NCBI GenBank assembly: GCA_946480295.1
Contig: CAMLIT010000004.1
Coordinates: 12,090 to 76,089 of the forward strand
Source: an uncultured Gemmatimonadota bacterium
Lineage (GTDB): Bacteria; Gemmatimonadota; Gemmatimonadetes; Gemmatimonadales; Gemmatimonadaceae
DNA: 64,000 nt
Direction of reading: 5' to 3'
In this document: positions 49,331-57,980 of the stretch, in pieces
Layout: each line of letters starts with the position of its first letter
Position numbering within the stretch: the first letter of the stretch is position 1
The notes under the pieces: model-generated
Told to the model about the DNA's origin: nothing
Databases searched by the model: none
What the model saw: the letters and a program-made list of their open reading frames with translations, nothing else
Translations under genes and position numbers: made by a program

Positions 49331-50350
49331 TCAGTCCACGTTCGCGGTCGCGACCTGCGGCGGCGTCTGCGACGGCGAGCGCACCGCCGAGATGTTCTTG
49401 TCGATCTTCAGCTTCACGCCGTTGCGCGTCTCGACGACGTCGAGGATCCCCTGCCACACGGCGGCGAACTGATGCCCGACCGCGGTCGGCTGCTTCTCCG
49501 GCGTGAAGTCGCCCGCGCCGGCGATCCAGAAGGGCGGCTCGTCCTTGCTGCCGTTGATCACGTACTCGGCCTTCACGTCGCCGTAGATCAGGTTCGCGTT
49601 CGCCGAGTGGGCGTAGATGCCCGGGCGATAGCGGCCGTCCTGGAGCACCCGCGCGACCCACGCCTTGTAGTACTGGCGCATGGCGGGCGGGACGACGTCC
49701 ATGTGCTCGATGTCCAGGAAGATGACCGTGCCCTTCGGGAAGCCCTCGGCCTCGGCGCGGGCGATCGCGTCGTCGGCCTCGATGGTGCCGCGGGCGGCGG
49801 TCACGAGGTGCGGGGAGCAGGACTGGCCGGGGAGGACGCGCGGCGCGATGACCGTGCGGATCGGCACCGTCTTCGTCACGTAGTGCGTGACGCGATGGCC
49901 ATGGTGGCGCCGCGTGACCTTCACGCGCCGCTTCACGTAGCGCGTGACGACGCGCGGGGCACCCGGGGTCTGTCCCCACGTCTGCTGGCCGACGTAGACC
50001 ACCGCCATCCCCCAACCCATGCTGGCGAGCGTCTCGCGCTTGCCCGCCCAGGAGTCGTCCTTGTGGCAGGGCGCCGGGAGATAGTAGCCGACCCACTCGT
50101 ACGGCGAGTCGCCCTCGCGCCAGGCCTTCATGGCGTCGTCGCCGGGGTACTCGCTCGTATCGAAACCGAGGTGGGAGCCCCGCGAACTGTGGGAGGCGAC
50201 GTTCTGGACGTTCTGCACCACGCGCCTGGAGGCATTGGCGATCTCGTCCGTGACCCCTGCGACAGGGTCAGGGACGCTCGAAGTCGTTCCGAGGGAGGCA
50301 ACGACGGCAGCGGCCGCCAGAGTACACCAGAGCGCGCGATGCTTGTTCAT
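49331..50350 (-). CDS. Secreted DUF1906 (Rv2525c-like) glycoside-hydrolase-fold protein
   Basis: A 339-residue exported protein. After a signal peptide (to about residue 25) the DUF1906 TIM-barrel-like domain begins with GSHLGFDTSEYPG (~58-70) and includes VGYYLPAP, MGWGMAVVYVGQQ, TVIFLDIEHMD (acidic pair at the catalytic-like position) and FWIAGAGD. DUF1906 proteins resemble GH25 lysozymes and are thought to act at the cell wall. Unusual here is a basic, Val/Thr/Tyr-rich insert at residues 131-172 between two conserved strands. The ATG at 50350 follows AGGGAGA. Confidence 0.85.
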   Translation of the reverse strand: MNKHRALWCTLAAAAVVASLGTTSSVPDPVAGVTDEIANASRRVVQNVQNVASHSSRGSHLGFDTSEYPGDDAMKAWREGDSPYEWVGYYLPAPCHKDDSWAGKRETLASMGWGMAVVYVGQQTWGQTPGAPRVVTRYVKRRVKVTRRHHGHRVTHYVTKTVPIRTVIAPRVLPGQSCSPHLVTAARGTIEADDAIARAEAEGFPKGTVIFLDIEHMDVVPPAMRQYYKAWVARVLQDGRYRPGIYAHSANANLIYGDVKAEYVINGSKDEPPFWIAGAGDFTPEKQPTAVGHQFAAVWQGILDVVETRNGVKLKIDKNISAVRSPSQTPPQVATANVD

Positions 50351-50596
50351 CAAGACGATGGTTCTCCCTGGTTCGAGGACGCGTTAAACACCGCACTACC
50401 CGGTAGGCCGGGGAAGTGGCCTGGGTCACAGCGGACTGGACGGGGGAGACCGCCTGGGCGGTCGTGGTACACCATGTCAGACGGCCCCCAGGCGCCGGCG
50501 TTAGCGTGCTGTAGGGCACCTATCTCGATGCTCGTACGGAACTTGCGAGCCCAGCGGGGCGATCGCGCAGTGCACTTCAAATGATCGGGAGGCGTT

Positions 50597-51241
50597 ATGC
50601 AGCGAGCGGTTGGCTGGACGGTGATGGCCGGTGCCCTTGCACTCGCCGTCGCCTGCTCGAAGGGTGAGAATCAGGCCGCGGAGTCGACGGGGGCGGCGGG
50701 GAACACGACCGCGGCGGTTGCAGCCGGCACGTCGACCGCGGCGGCCCCGCAGCTCAATGATGCCAACATCGCCGCGCTGCTCGACGAGGCGAACGCGGGG
50801 GACAGCGCGGCGGGCTCCGTGGCCGAGAAGAAGGGGACCAACGCGCAGGTGAAGGAGTTCGGGCGGACGATGGTTCGCGACCACCACATGCTCCGCAAGC
50901 AGGGGCAGGACCTCGCGAAGAAGCTGAACCTCACGCCGCAGCCGCCGGCGAACGACACGCTGCCGAACTCGGCCAAGGCGTGGGGGGACAGCCTGAACGC
51001 GATGCCGAAGGGCGCGTCGTGGGACAAGGCGTACATCGACCACGAGGTCGCGGCGCACCAGGCGGTGCTGCAGCTGCTGCAGACCGCGTCGGGCGCGGCG
51101 CAGAACGCGCAGCTCAAGGACCTGATCCAGAAGGCGACGCCGACGATCCAGGGCCATCTCGCCAAGGCCAAGGACATCCAGCAGAAGCTCGGTGGCGCGG
51201 CGAACGACTCGACGGCGGCCGGCGGCGCGAAGAAGAAATAG
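50597..51241 (+). CDS. DUF4142 lipoprotein
   Basis: A 214-residue lipoprotein (lipobox LAVAC) with an Ala/Thr-rich linker followed by the DUF4142 domain: LNDANIAALLDEANAGDSAAG, VKEFGRTMVRDHHMLRKQG, and WDKAYIDHEVAAHQAVLQLL. It is closely similar in layout to the protein at 31518 (same RDH..LRKQGQDLA-type helix) and more distantly to the one at 47831, making three paralogues in 20 kb. A short Lys-rich C-terminus ends it. GGGAGG precedes the ATG. A hairpin terminator follows. Confidence 0.88.
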   Translation: MQRAVGWTVMAGALALAVACSKGENQAAESTGAAGNTTAAVAAGTSTAAAPQLNDANIAALLDEANAGDSAAGSVAEKKGTNAQVKEFGRTMVRDHHMLRKQGQDLAKKLNLTPQPPANDTLPNSAKAWGDSLNAMPKGASWDKAYIDHEVAAHQAVLQLLQTASGAAQNAQLKDLIQKATPTIQGHLAKAKDIQQKLGGAANDSTAAGGAKKK

Positions 51242-51304
51242 GAGTCGCCACCCGACCGGCGGCCGGCGAGCGCGAGATCGCGCGACGGCGCGCTACTTGT
51301 ACAG

Positions 51305-51331
51305 GACGCCCGGGTGAAGAGCCCGGGCGTC
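51305..51331 (+). terminator. Terminator after DUF4142 gene
   Basis: A perfect 10-bp stem GACGCCCGGG/CCCGGGCGTC with a 7-nt loop, followed by GTCATTC. It separates this gene from the small lipoprotein operon. Confidence 0.7.
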
Positions 51332-51363
51332 GTCATTCGCGCCCACTCACCAACGGAGGACGT

Positions 51364-51612
51364 ATGCGAGCACGGAGCGCACGTGTCGCCGGCGTGATCG
51401 CGGGCGCCGTGGTGTGCCTGGCCGCCGCGGCGTGTGGCGGCGGCAGGGCGGAGCACCAGCAGGTCCAGGCGGCCGCGGATTCCATGGCCATGCAGCACGA
51501 CAGCTCGGTCCACCAGATGGATTCGGGGCGGGCCGCCGGCCAGGTGGACACGACCAAGCTGGGCGCGGCCAAGACGGAGAGCATCCTCACCGCCCAGCGC
51601 AAGAAGCCGTGA
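51364..51612 (+). CDS. Small lipoprotein, function unknown
   Basis: An 82-residue lipoprotein with lipobox AAAAC (Cys near 24). The mature part is polar (His, Gln, Met, Asp rich: AEHQQVQAAADSMAMQHD, SSVHQMDSG) and ends QRKKP. I know no family for it. CGGAGGACGT gives a good ribosome site before ATG 51364. It heads an operon: its TGA overlaps the GTG start of a nuclease-domain gene (GTGA). The His/Met content could mean metal binding, but this is only a guess. Confidence 0.75.
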   Translation: MRARSARVAGVIAGAVVCLAAAACGGGRAEHQQVQAAADSMAMQHDSSVHQMDSGRAAGQVDTTKLGAAKTESILTAQRKKP

Positions 51613-52025
51613 CCACTGGCGAGTCGCAGGTCGTGATCGTCGACGGGTCGAACGTCGCCTTCTCCACGGAGGGCGACCAGCCGAAGCTCGCCAACATCCT
51701 GGCCGTGCGCGACAAGCTGCGCGAGGAAGGGTTGGAGCCGGTGATCGTCGCCGACGCCGCGCTGCGCCACACGATCGACGACAAGCCCGCCTACGAGAAG
51801 CTCGTGGACGAGGGAGTGGTGCGGCAGGCGCCGGCGGGCACGGACGCGGACTGGTTCATCCTGTCGTTCGCGCGCGAGCTCGACGCGCGGATCGTCTCGA
51901 ACGACCGCTTCCGCGACCGCGTGAAGGAGTTTCGCGAGGCGCAGGATCGCGTGATCCGGTACATGATCGTGGACGGACAGGTCGTCTTCGAGCGGCGCGC
52001 GCATCCCAAGGAGCGCGAATCGTGA
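51609..52025 (+). CDS. NYN/PIN-like (Zc3h12a-type) ribonuclease domain protein
   Basis: A 138-residue cytoplasmic protein that is essentially one PIN/NYN fold. It has strand 1 VVIVDGSNVAF with the first catalytic Asp12, GLEPVIVADAALRH, the acidic GTDADWFI helix start, and ARIVSNDRFRDRVKEF with further acidic residues. This pattern fits the Zc3h12a-like NYN ribonucleases that cleave RNA with Mg2+. The GTG start at 51609 is in a GTGA overlap with the lipoprotein stop, and its own stop overlaps the next GTG start, so the three genes are translationally coupled. Confidence 0.85.
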   Translation: MTTGESQVVIVDGSNVAFSTEGDQPKLANILAVRDKLREEGLEPVIVADAALRHTIDDKPAYEKLVDEGVVRQAPAGTDADWFILSFARELDARIVSNDRFRDRVKEFREAQDRVIRYMIVDGQVVFERRAHPKERES

Positions 52026-52702
52026 AGGGCGTGCTCCTCGACGCGGACGGGACGTTGATCGACAGCAACGATGCGCACGCGCGATCGTGGGTGCAGGCGT
52101 TCCGGGAGTTCGGCTACGACATCCCGTTCGACGAGGTGCGCCCGCTGATCGGGATGGGCGGGGACAAGCTCCTGCCCAGGCTGACGGGACTCGATCACGA
52201 GAGTGCGCCGGCTCGACGGCTGAGCGAACGGCGGGCGGAGCTGTTCCGGGAGGTGTATCTCCCCGGGCTGCACGCCTTCCCCGGCGCCGGCGAGCTGGTG
52301 GACCGCATGCGCGCCGACGGGCTCCGGGTCGTGGTCGCCACCTCCGCGCGGGAGGAGGAGCTGAACGCGCTGCTCCGCCACGTCGGGCTCGAGTCGCTCA
52401 TCCGGAAGAGCACGTCGTCCGACGACGCGGACCGGTCGAAGCCGGATCCGGACATCGTGCAGGCCGCCCTGGACGAGGGAGGGCTCGAGCCGGGGGAGGC
52501 GGCGATGATCGGGGACACGCCATACGACATGGAGGCGGCGCAGCGCGCGGGCGTGCTCCCGATCGCCGTACGATGCGGCGGGTGGGACGATCGCGCGCTG
52601 TCACAGGCGGCGGCGATCTACGACGATCCGGCCGACCTGCTTCGCCGTTACGAGACCTCACCGCTGCGCCGAAGCAGCGGCCTCATCGGCGCGCCACGGT
52701 AG
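52022..52702 (+). CDS. HAD-superfamily phosphatase
   Basis: A 226-residue HAD hydrolase of subfamily IA (phosphoglycolate phosphatase/beta-phosphoglucomutase-like). Motif I is LLDADGTLID (Asp7 nucleophile, Asp9), motif II VVATSARE, motif III Lys in RSKPDPD, motif IV MIGDTPYDM. A four-helix cap lies at about residues 15-85. Motif I is DADGT rather than DxDGT with Phe/Leu, a normal variant. The GTG start overlaps the nuclease stop (GTGA). Substrate cannot be predicted; being coupled to a ribonuclease it might act on a nucleotide product. Confidence 0.92.
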   Translation: MKGVLLDADGTLIDSNDAHARSWVQAFREFGYDIPFDEVRPLIGMGGDKLLPRLTGLDHESAPARRLSERRAELFREVYLPGLHAFPGAGELVDRMRADGLRVVVATSAREEELNALLRHVGLESLIRKSTSSDDADRSKPDPDIVQAALDEGGLEPGEAAMIGDTPYDMEAAQRAGVLPIAVRCGGWDDRALSQAAAIYDDPADLLRRYETSPLRRSSGLIGAPR

Positions 52703-52776
52703 AGTTCTTGCTTTGGCGCGGATGGGCTTCAGATGCACCGATGGCATCCAGTCACCCCTTCTCGAGGACATCCACA

Positions 52777-53076
52777 ATGAAGAAGACCTCACGCATCCTC
52801 ATCGGCAGCGCCATGCTGTTCAGCACCGCCGCGTTCCTCGGCGCGTGCAAGAGCAACGCGAACAACGCCGATACGACGTCGGCCGGCGGGTCGCTGGGCG
52901 CGAGCACGGGCGCGATGGCCCCGGCTCCGGCTCCGGCGCCGGCCCCGGCGACGGGCGCCAGCACGGGCGCGATGCCTGGTATGGGCGCGAGCACGGGCGC
53001 CGCGGGCGCCAGCACGGGCGCGGCCATGCCGGATACGGCCAAGAAGAAGACCACGCACAAGACGAGAAAGCACTAG
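52777..53076 (+). CDS. Low-complexity lipoprotein with GASTGA repeats and basic tail
   Basis: A 99-residue lipoprotein (lipobox FLGAC, Cys24). The mature chain consists of repeats: six GASTGA-like units interrupted by an (AP)n block (PAPAPAPAPA), and it ends KKKTTHKTRKH, a strongly basic tail. It looks like a flexible tether that reaches from a membrane to an anionic partner such as peptidoglycan, lipopolysaccharide or nucleic acid, though function is unknown. The DNA repeats are near-identical, so repeat number may vary between strains. A hairpin terminator follows. Confidence 0.78.
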   Translation: MKKTSRILIGSAMLFSTAAFLGACKSNANNADTTSAGGSLGASTGAMAPAPAPAPAPATGASTGAMPGMGASTGAAGASTGAAMPDTAKKKTTHKTRKH

Positions 53077-53102
53077 GCCCGAGCTCGTCAACTGCCTCGA
53101 GC

Positions 53103-53130
53103 ACGCCCCCGGCCAGTCGGCCGGGGGCGT
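53103..53130 (+). terminator. Terminator after low-complexity lipoprotein gene
   Basis: A perfect 12-bp stem ACGCCCCCGGCC/GGCCGGGGGCGT with an AGTC loop, followed by TCGCGTTCC. Strong stem, weak T-tract. Confidence 0.75.
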
Positions 53131-53210
53131 TCGCGTTCCGGCGGCTCCCTCGTAACCTTCCGTCCAGCCATTCGTTATACCGGGAGACCCCACCCACCTC
53201 TCGAGGGAGC

Positions 53211-55994
53211 ATGTCCCCGTCTCATCTCCGCCGACCCTGGCGCGCGCTGGGCGCCGCCGGCATCATCGCCGGCGCGCCGCTGCTCGCCGTGCCCGCCGTC
53301 GCCCAGCGCCCCGCCGCCGCCCCCGTCCGCGGCGCGTCCGTCGAGGGGATCACGCAGTACACGCTCGCCAACGGCCTGCGCGTGCTCCTCTTTCCCGACA
53401 AGTCGAAGTCGCAGACGACGGTGAACGTGACCTATCTCGTCGGCTCGCGAAACGAGGGCTATGGCGAGACGGGGATGGCGCACCTGCTCGAGCACATGAT
53501 GTTCAAGGGGGCGGCGCACCACGCCAACCCCTCCGCCGAGATCACGAACCACGGCGCGCAGTTCAACGCGAGCACGGAGTTCGACCGCACGAACTACTTC
53601 GAGACCTTCGCCGCGGCCGACTCGAACCTGGCGTGGGCGCTCGATCTCGAGGCCGATCGGATGGTGAACAGCTTCATCGCGAAGAAGGACCTCGAGTCCG
53701 AGTTCTCCGTGGTGCGGAGCGAGTTCGAGATCGGCGAGAACAACCCGCTCCAGGTCACGCTGAAGCGCGTGCTCGGGAGCGCGTATCTCTTCCACGCCTA
53801 CGGCCACATGCCCATCGGCTCGCGCTCGGACATCGAGCACGTGCCGATCGACAAGCTCCAGGCGTTCTACCACAGGTACTACCAGCCGGACAACGCGGTC
53901 CTCACGATCGCCGGCAACTTCGACGAGCAGCGGGCGCTCGCGCTGGTGCAGCAGAAGTTCGGCGCCATTCCCCGCCCGACGCGGGTGCTCGACTCGACGT
54001 ACACGGTCGAGCCGACGCAGGACGGCGAGCGCGAAGCGATCGTGCGCCGCACGGGCGACGTGCAGCTCATGATCGCGTACTACCACGTGCCGGGCGGCGC
54101 GCACCCCGACTTCGCCGCGATCGACGTCCTCACGCGCATCCTCGGCGACTCGCCCAACGGGCGGCTCTACCAGGCGCTGGTCGCCACGAAGCTGGCGGCG
54201 GCGGTGGGCGCGCAGAACCTGCAGCAGCACGATCCGGGCGGCCTCTTCACGATCGTCCAGCTCCGGAAGGAGCAGTCGCTCGACAGCGCGAAGGCGGCGA
54301 TGCTCACGGCGATCCACGAGATCGCGACGACGAAGCCGCCCACGCCCGAGGAGGTCGAGCGGGCGAAGACGGCGGTCGTGAAGGACTTCGACATGGCGCT
54401 GAACCGGCCGAACACGCTCGGCCTCCAGCTCAGCGAGTGGATGAAGATCGGCGACTGGCGGCTCTTCTTCGTCCACCGCGACCGCGTGAAGGCGGTCACG
54501 CCGGCCGACGTGCAGCGCGTCGCGGCGGCGTATCTCAAGCCGTCGAACCGCACCATCGGCGAGTTCATCCCGACGGACAAGCCGGATCGCGCGGAGATCC
54601 CGCCCAACCCGAACGTGGACTCGATCGTCGCGCACTACAAGGGCAACGCGGCGGTGGCGGCGGGCGAGGCGTTCGATCCCTCGCCGGCGAACATCGAGTC
54701 GCGCCTGACGCGACACACGCTGGCGTCCGGCATGAAGCTCGCCCTGCTGCCGAAGAAGAATCGCGGCGAGGCGGTGAACGCGGTCGTCACGCTGCGCTTC
54801 GGGACCGAGCAGTCGCTGACGAACCGGGCGACGCTGGCCAACTACGCCGCGCTGATGCTCATGCGCGGCACGAAGGAGCACACCCGCCAGCAGATCCAGG
54901 ACGAGCTCGACCGGCTGCAGGCGCGCATGACCGTGACGCCGTCGATCGGGGCGGTGCGCGTCTCGATCGAGACGACGCGGCCGAACCTGCCGGCGGTGCT
55001 CGAGCTCGCCGCCGAGGTGCTGCGCGACCCGGTGTTCGACCAGAAGGAGCTGGAGCAGCTCCAGGGGCAGCAGATCGCGGCCGCCGAGGCGAACCGCGGC
55101 GAGCCGGTGATGCTCGCCCAGATCGCCCTGCAGCAGACGCTGAACGATTATCCGCTCGGCCACCCGCGCCACGTGAACTCGATCGACGAGTCCATCGCGG
55201 CGGCGAAGGCGGTGACCGCCGCCGAGCTGCGGCGCTTCCACGACGAGTTCTACGGCGCGAACGCGGGCGAGATGGTCGTCGTCGGCGACTTCGACGCCGC
55301 CGAGATCTCGAAGCTGGGCGCGGAGCTGTTCGGGTCGTGGAAGAGCCGGCAGCGCGTGGCGCCGGTGCCCGAGCGCCTGGCGACGACGACGGGGACGACG
55401 AGAGTCATCGAAACCCCGGACAAGGCGAACGCCGTCTTCTTCGCCGGTGAGAACTTCAGGATGCAGGACACCGATCCCGACTATCCGGCGTTCGTCGTCG
55501 CGGACTACCTCATGGGCGGCAGCCCGCTGGAGAGCCGCCTCGCCGTGCGCCTGCGGCAGAAGGAGGGGCTGAGCTACCAGGTGCAGGCGATGGCGATCGC
55601 GGGATCGACGGAGCCGGTCGCCCACTGGCTCGCCGTCGCGGTGTCGAACCCGGTGAACGCGGACAAGGTGCAGGCCGGCTTCTCCGACGAGGTGTCGAAG
55701 GCGCTGACCGACGGCTTCACCGCCGACGAGGTGCAGAAGGCGAAGACCGCGATCCTCCAGGCGCGCCGGGTCCAGCGGGCGAACGATGGGCTCCTCGCCG
55801 GCATGATCGACAACGAGCTGCACCTCGGCCGCACGATGCAGTTCGACGCGGCGCTCGAGGCGAAGATCGCCGCCCTGACGCCGGAGGAGGTGACCGCCGC
55901 GTTCCGGAAGGCGATCGACCCGGCGAAGCTCGTCATGGTGAAGGCGGGGGACTTCGCGAAGGCCAGGCAGGCGGGCGCGGCGACGAAGCCCTGA
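53211..55994 (+). CDS. Secreted M16-family zinc metallopeptidase (two fused halves)
   Basis: A 927-residue exported peptidase with a signal peptide ending AVAQR. The first M16 half (about 45-470) has the inverted zinc motif HLLEH (His91, Glu94, His95) and the third ligand Glu171 in VVRSEFE. The second half (about 490-910) keeps the fold (LRFGTEQSL, RLRQKEGLSYQVQAMA) but no zinc site, as in pitrilysin-type enzymes made of an active and an inactive half. It degrades peptides in the periplasm. ATG at 53211 follows GAGGGAG. It is a single-gene unit. Confidence 0.94.
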   Translation: MSPSHLRRPWRALGAAGIIAGAPLLAVPAVAQRPAAAPVRGASVEGITQYTLANGLRVLLFPDKSKSQTTVNVTYLVGSRNEGYGETGMAHLLEHMMFKGAAHHANPSAEITNHGAQFNASTEFDRTNYFETFAAADSNLAWALDLEADRMVNSFIAKKDLESEFSVVRSEFEIGENNPLQVTLKRVLGSAYLFHAYGHMPIGSRSDIEHVPIDKLQAFYHRYYQPDNAVLTIAGNFDEQRALALVQQKFGAIPRPTRVLDSTYTVEPTQDGEREAIVRRTGDVQLMIAYYHVPGGAHPDFAAIDVLTRILGDSPNGRLYQALVATKLAAAVGAQNLQQHDPGGLFTIVQLRKEQSLDSAKAAMLTAIHEIATTKPPTPEEVERAKTAVVKDFDMALNRPNTLGLQLSEWMKIGDWRLFFVHRDRVKAVTPADVQRVAAAYLKPSNRTIGEFIPTDKPDRAEIPPNPNVDSIVAHYKGNAAVAAGEAFDPSPANIESRLTRHTLASGMKLALLPKKNRGEAVNAVVTLRFGTEQSLTNRATLANYAALMLMRGTKEHTRQQIQDELDRLQARMTVTPSIGAVRVSIETTRPNLPAVLELAAEVLRDPVFDQKELEQLQGQQIAAAEANRGEPVMLAQIALQQTLNDYPLGHPRHVNSIDESIAAAKAVTAAELRRFHDEFYGANAGEMVVVGDFDAAEISKLGAELFGSWKSRQRVAPVPERLATTTGTTRVIETPDKANAVFFAGENFRMQDTDPDYPAFVVADYLMGGSPLESRLAVRLRQKEGLSYQVQAMAIAGSTEPVAHWLAVAVSNPVNADKVQAGFSDEVSKALTDGFTADEVQKAKTAILQARRVQRANDGLLAGMIDNELHLGRTMQFDAALEAKIAALTPEEVTAAFRKAIDPAKLVMVKAGDFAKARQAGAATKP

Positions 55995-56351
55995 CGGACG
56001 CCCGGCGCACCGAACGGCGGGCGTGGCGCCACGAGACACGCCCGCCCCTCGCCGGCTAGCGGCATGCGAAGGCGGCGGCCCGGTGCCCCCCGCGCCGTTC
56101 GCGTCTTCGCTGCTGGACGCGCCGTCGCGCGTGTCCGCCTGCCGACGCCCGCGACCCGACGGCCTCAGGCACTGACGTCGGATCGACTCACCGAACCGAG
56201 GGTGGGGAGATCTGGCATCTGGAACGGCGAGCCGTTTCCCTCAAATTGTACTCGATCATCGGGCGTCTGCTGACTGACCAGCGAGCGGCGCCGAGGCCAC
56301 CTTGCCCGATGCGAGCCGGTCACCGGCCGCGTGCACGCGGCGGGAGGGAGC
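55995..56351 (+). other. Spacer between peptidase and aldehyde dehydrogenase genes
   Basis: 357 bp without a credible gene. A 10-bp perfect hairpin (56016-56025 / 56037-56046) lies 22 bp after the peptidase stop and is the likely terminator. An AT-richer patch around 56225-56265 (CTCAAATTGTACTCG) probably holds the promoter of the downstream pair; I cannot assign boxes. A GGGAGGGAG ribosome site precedes 56352. Confidence 0.5.
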
Positions 56352-57971
56352 ATGGGCACGGACGCACGCTCGTTCACCGAGACTCGTTATGACGCTCCCG
56401 CCGCGCGCAGCATGAGCACGGGGCGCGTGACGTCGGCGCTGCTCGACCGCCTGGGTCGACGGGTCGTGCTCGCCCCCGGGGAGCACGCAAGCCTCGAGGT
56501 GCGGATCCCGGCGACGGGGCAGGTGCTGGGGAGCATCCCGCGCGGTACGCCCACGGACGTGGACGCGGCGATCGCGCGAGCGCGGGCGGCGCAGCCGCTC
56601 TGGCGCGCGCTCAGCTTCGGCGAGCGCGCGCGCATCATGCTCCGCTTCCACGACCTGGTGTTGTCGCGGCAGGAGGAGATCCTCGACCTCATCCAGCTCG
56701 AGAGCGGCAAGGCGCGCTCGCACGCGTTCGAGGAGGTTGGGGACGTGGCGAACGTCGCCCGCTACTACGCGCTGCATGCCGAACGATTCCTCCACCCGCG
56801 GCGGCGCCGCGGCGCGCTGCCGGCGCTGACGATGACGTGGGAGCTGCGCCATCCGATCGGGGTCTGCGGCTTCATCGTGCCGTGGAACTACCCGCTGAAC
56901 CTCGCGGTGACCGACGCCATCCCCGCGCTGATGGCGGGGAACGCGGCGCTGATCAAGCCGGACCACCAGACGTCGTTCACCGCGCTCTGGGCGGCCGACC
57001 TGCTGTACGAGGCGGGGCTCCCGCCCGACGTGATGCCGGTCGTCACGGGGGTGGGGCCCGAGCTCGGACCGGCGATCGTCGGCGGCGTGGACTTCGTGAT
57101 GTTCACCGGGAGCACGCGCACGGGGAAGACGATCGCCTCGCTCGCCGCGCCGCGACTCATCGGCAGCTCCCTCGAGCTCGGCGGGAAGAACGCGATGCTC
57201 GTGCTCGACGATGCCGACGTGGAGCGAGCCGTGGACGGCGCGGTGCGCGGATGCTTCGTCGGCGCGGGGCAGGTGTGCGTCTCCATCGAGCGGATCTTCG
57301 TGCAGTCGCACGTGTGGAACCGGTTCGTGAGCCGGTTCGCCGAGGCGGCGAAGCAGCTGAAGCTGTCGCCCGCGCTCGACTACTCGGGGGAGATGGGATC
57401 GCTGACGAGCGAGCGGCAGATGACCACGGTGCGGGAGCACCTCGCGGACGCGCTGGCGAAGGGCGCGACGCTGCTGGCGGGGGGCAAGGCGCGCCCGGAC
57501 GTCGGCCCGCTCTTCTTCGAGCCGACGATCCTCACGGGCGTGACGCCCGACATGCGCTGCTTCGCCGAGGAGACGTTCGGGCCGGTCGTCGCGCTCTACC
57601 GCTTCGAGGACGTCGAGGACGCGCTGCACATCGCCAACGCGACGGCGTATGGCCTGAGCGGCAGCGTCTGGACGCGCGACGTGCGGAAGGGGATGGCGGT
57701 CGCGGCGCGGCTCCAGGTCGGCTCGGTGAACGTGAACGAGGCGTACGCGGCGACGTGGGGCTCGGTGGACGCGCCGATCGGCGGCTTCAAGGAATCGGGG
57801 CTGATGCGGCGCCACGGCCGCGACGGGATCCTGAAGTACACGGAGGCGCAGACGATCGCCGTGCAGCGGCTGCTGCCGATGGCCGCACCCACGGGGATCA
57901 GCGCCAGGACATACAGTCGCGTCATGACCCGGGCGCTGCGGCTGCTGCGACGCGTACCGGGCCTGCGCTAG
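56352..57971 (+). CDS. Aldehyde dehydrogenase (succinate-semialdehyde type)
   Basis: A 539-residue NAD(P)-dependent aldehyde dehydrogenase. It has NAD-site PWNYPLNL and FTGSTRTGK, general base Glu275 in LELGGKN, nucleophile Cys309 in GQVCVSIER, and the ending GGFKESGLMRRHG. The wording resembles actinobacterial GabD2-type succinate-semialdehyde or long-chain aldehyde dehydrogenases that carry C-terminal extensions; here about 45 residues (GISARTYSRVMTRALRLLRR) form an amphipathic, basic tail that could bind membranes. The ATG at 56352 is chosen for its ribosome site over an in-frame GTG at 56331. The reductase gene starts 9 bp after its stop. Confidence 0.9.
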   Translation: MGTDARSFTETRYDAPAARSMSTGRVTSALLDRLGRRVVLAPGEHASLEVRIPATGQVLGSIPRGTPTDVDAAIARARAAQPLWRALSFGERARIMLRFHDLVLSRQEEILDLIQLESGKARSHAFEEVGDVANVARYYALHAERFLHPRRRRGALPALTMTWELRHPIGVCGFIVPWNYPLNLAVTDAIPALMAGNAALIKPDHQTSFTALWAADLLYEAGLPPDVMPVVTGVGPELGPAIVGGVDFVMFTGSTRTGKTIASLAAPRLIGSSLELGGKNAMLVLDDADVERAVDGAVRGCFVGAGQVCVSIERIFVQSHVWNRFVSRFAEAAKQLKLSPALDYSGEMGSLTSERQMTTVREHLADALAKGATLLAGGKARPDVGPLFFEPTILTGVTPDMRCFAEETFGPVVALYRFEDVEDALHIANATAYGLSGSVWTRDVRKGMAVAARLQVGSVNVNEAYAATWGSVDAPIGGFKESGLMRRHGRDGILKYTEAQTIAVQRLLPMAAPTGISARTYSRVMTRALRLLRRVPGLR

Positions 57972-57980
57972 GAGCGCTCG

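Noticed and set aside
53175..56039. About 950-codon minus-strand frame opposite the M16 peptidase
   Set aside because: Shadow of a GC-rich gene; the peptidase has intact zinc ligands.
56064..56273. 69-codon plus-strand frame in the spacer before the aldehyde dehydrogenase
   Set aside because: Arg/Pro-rich, no ribosome site, no similarity to anything recognised.
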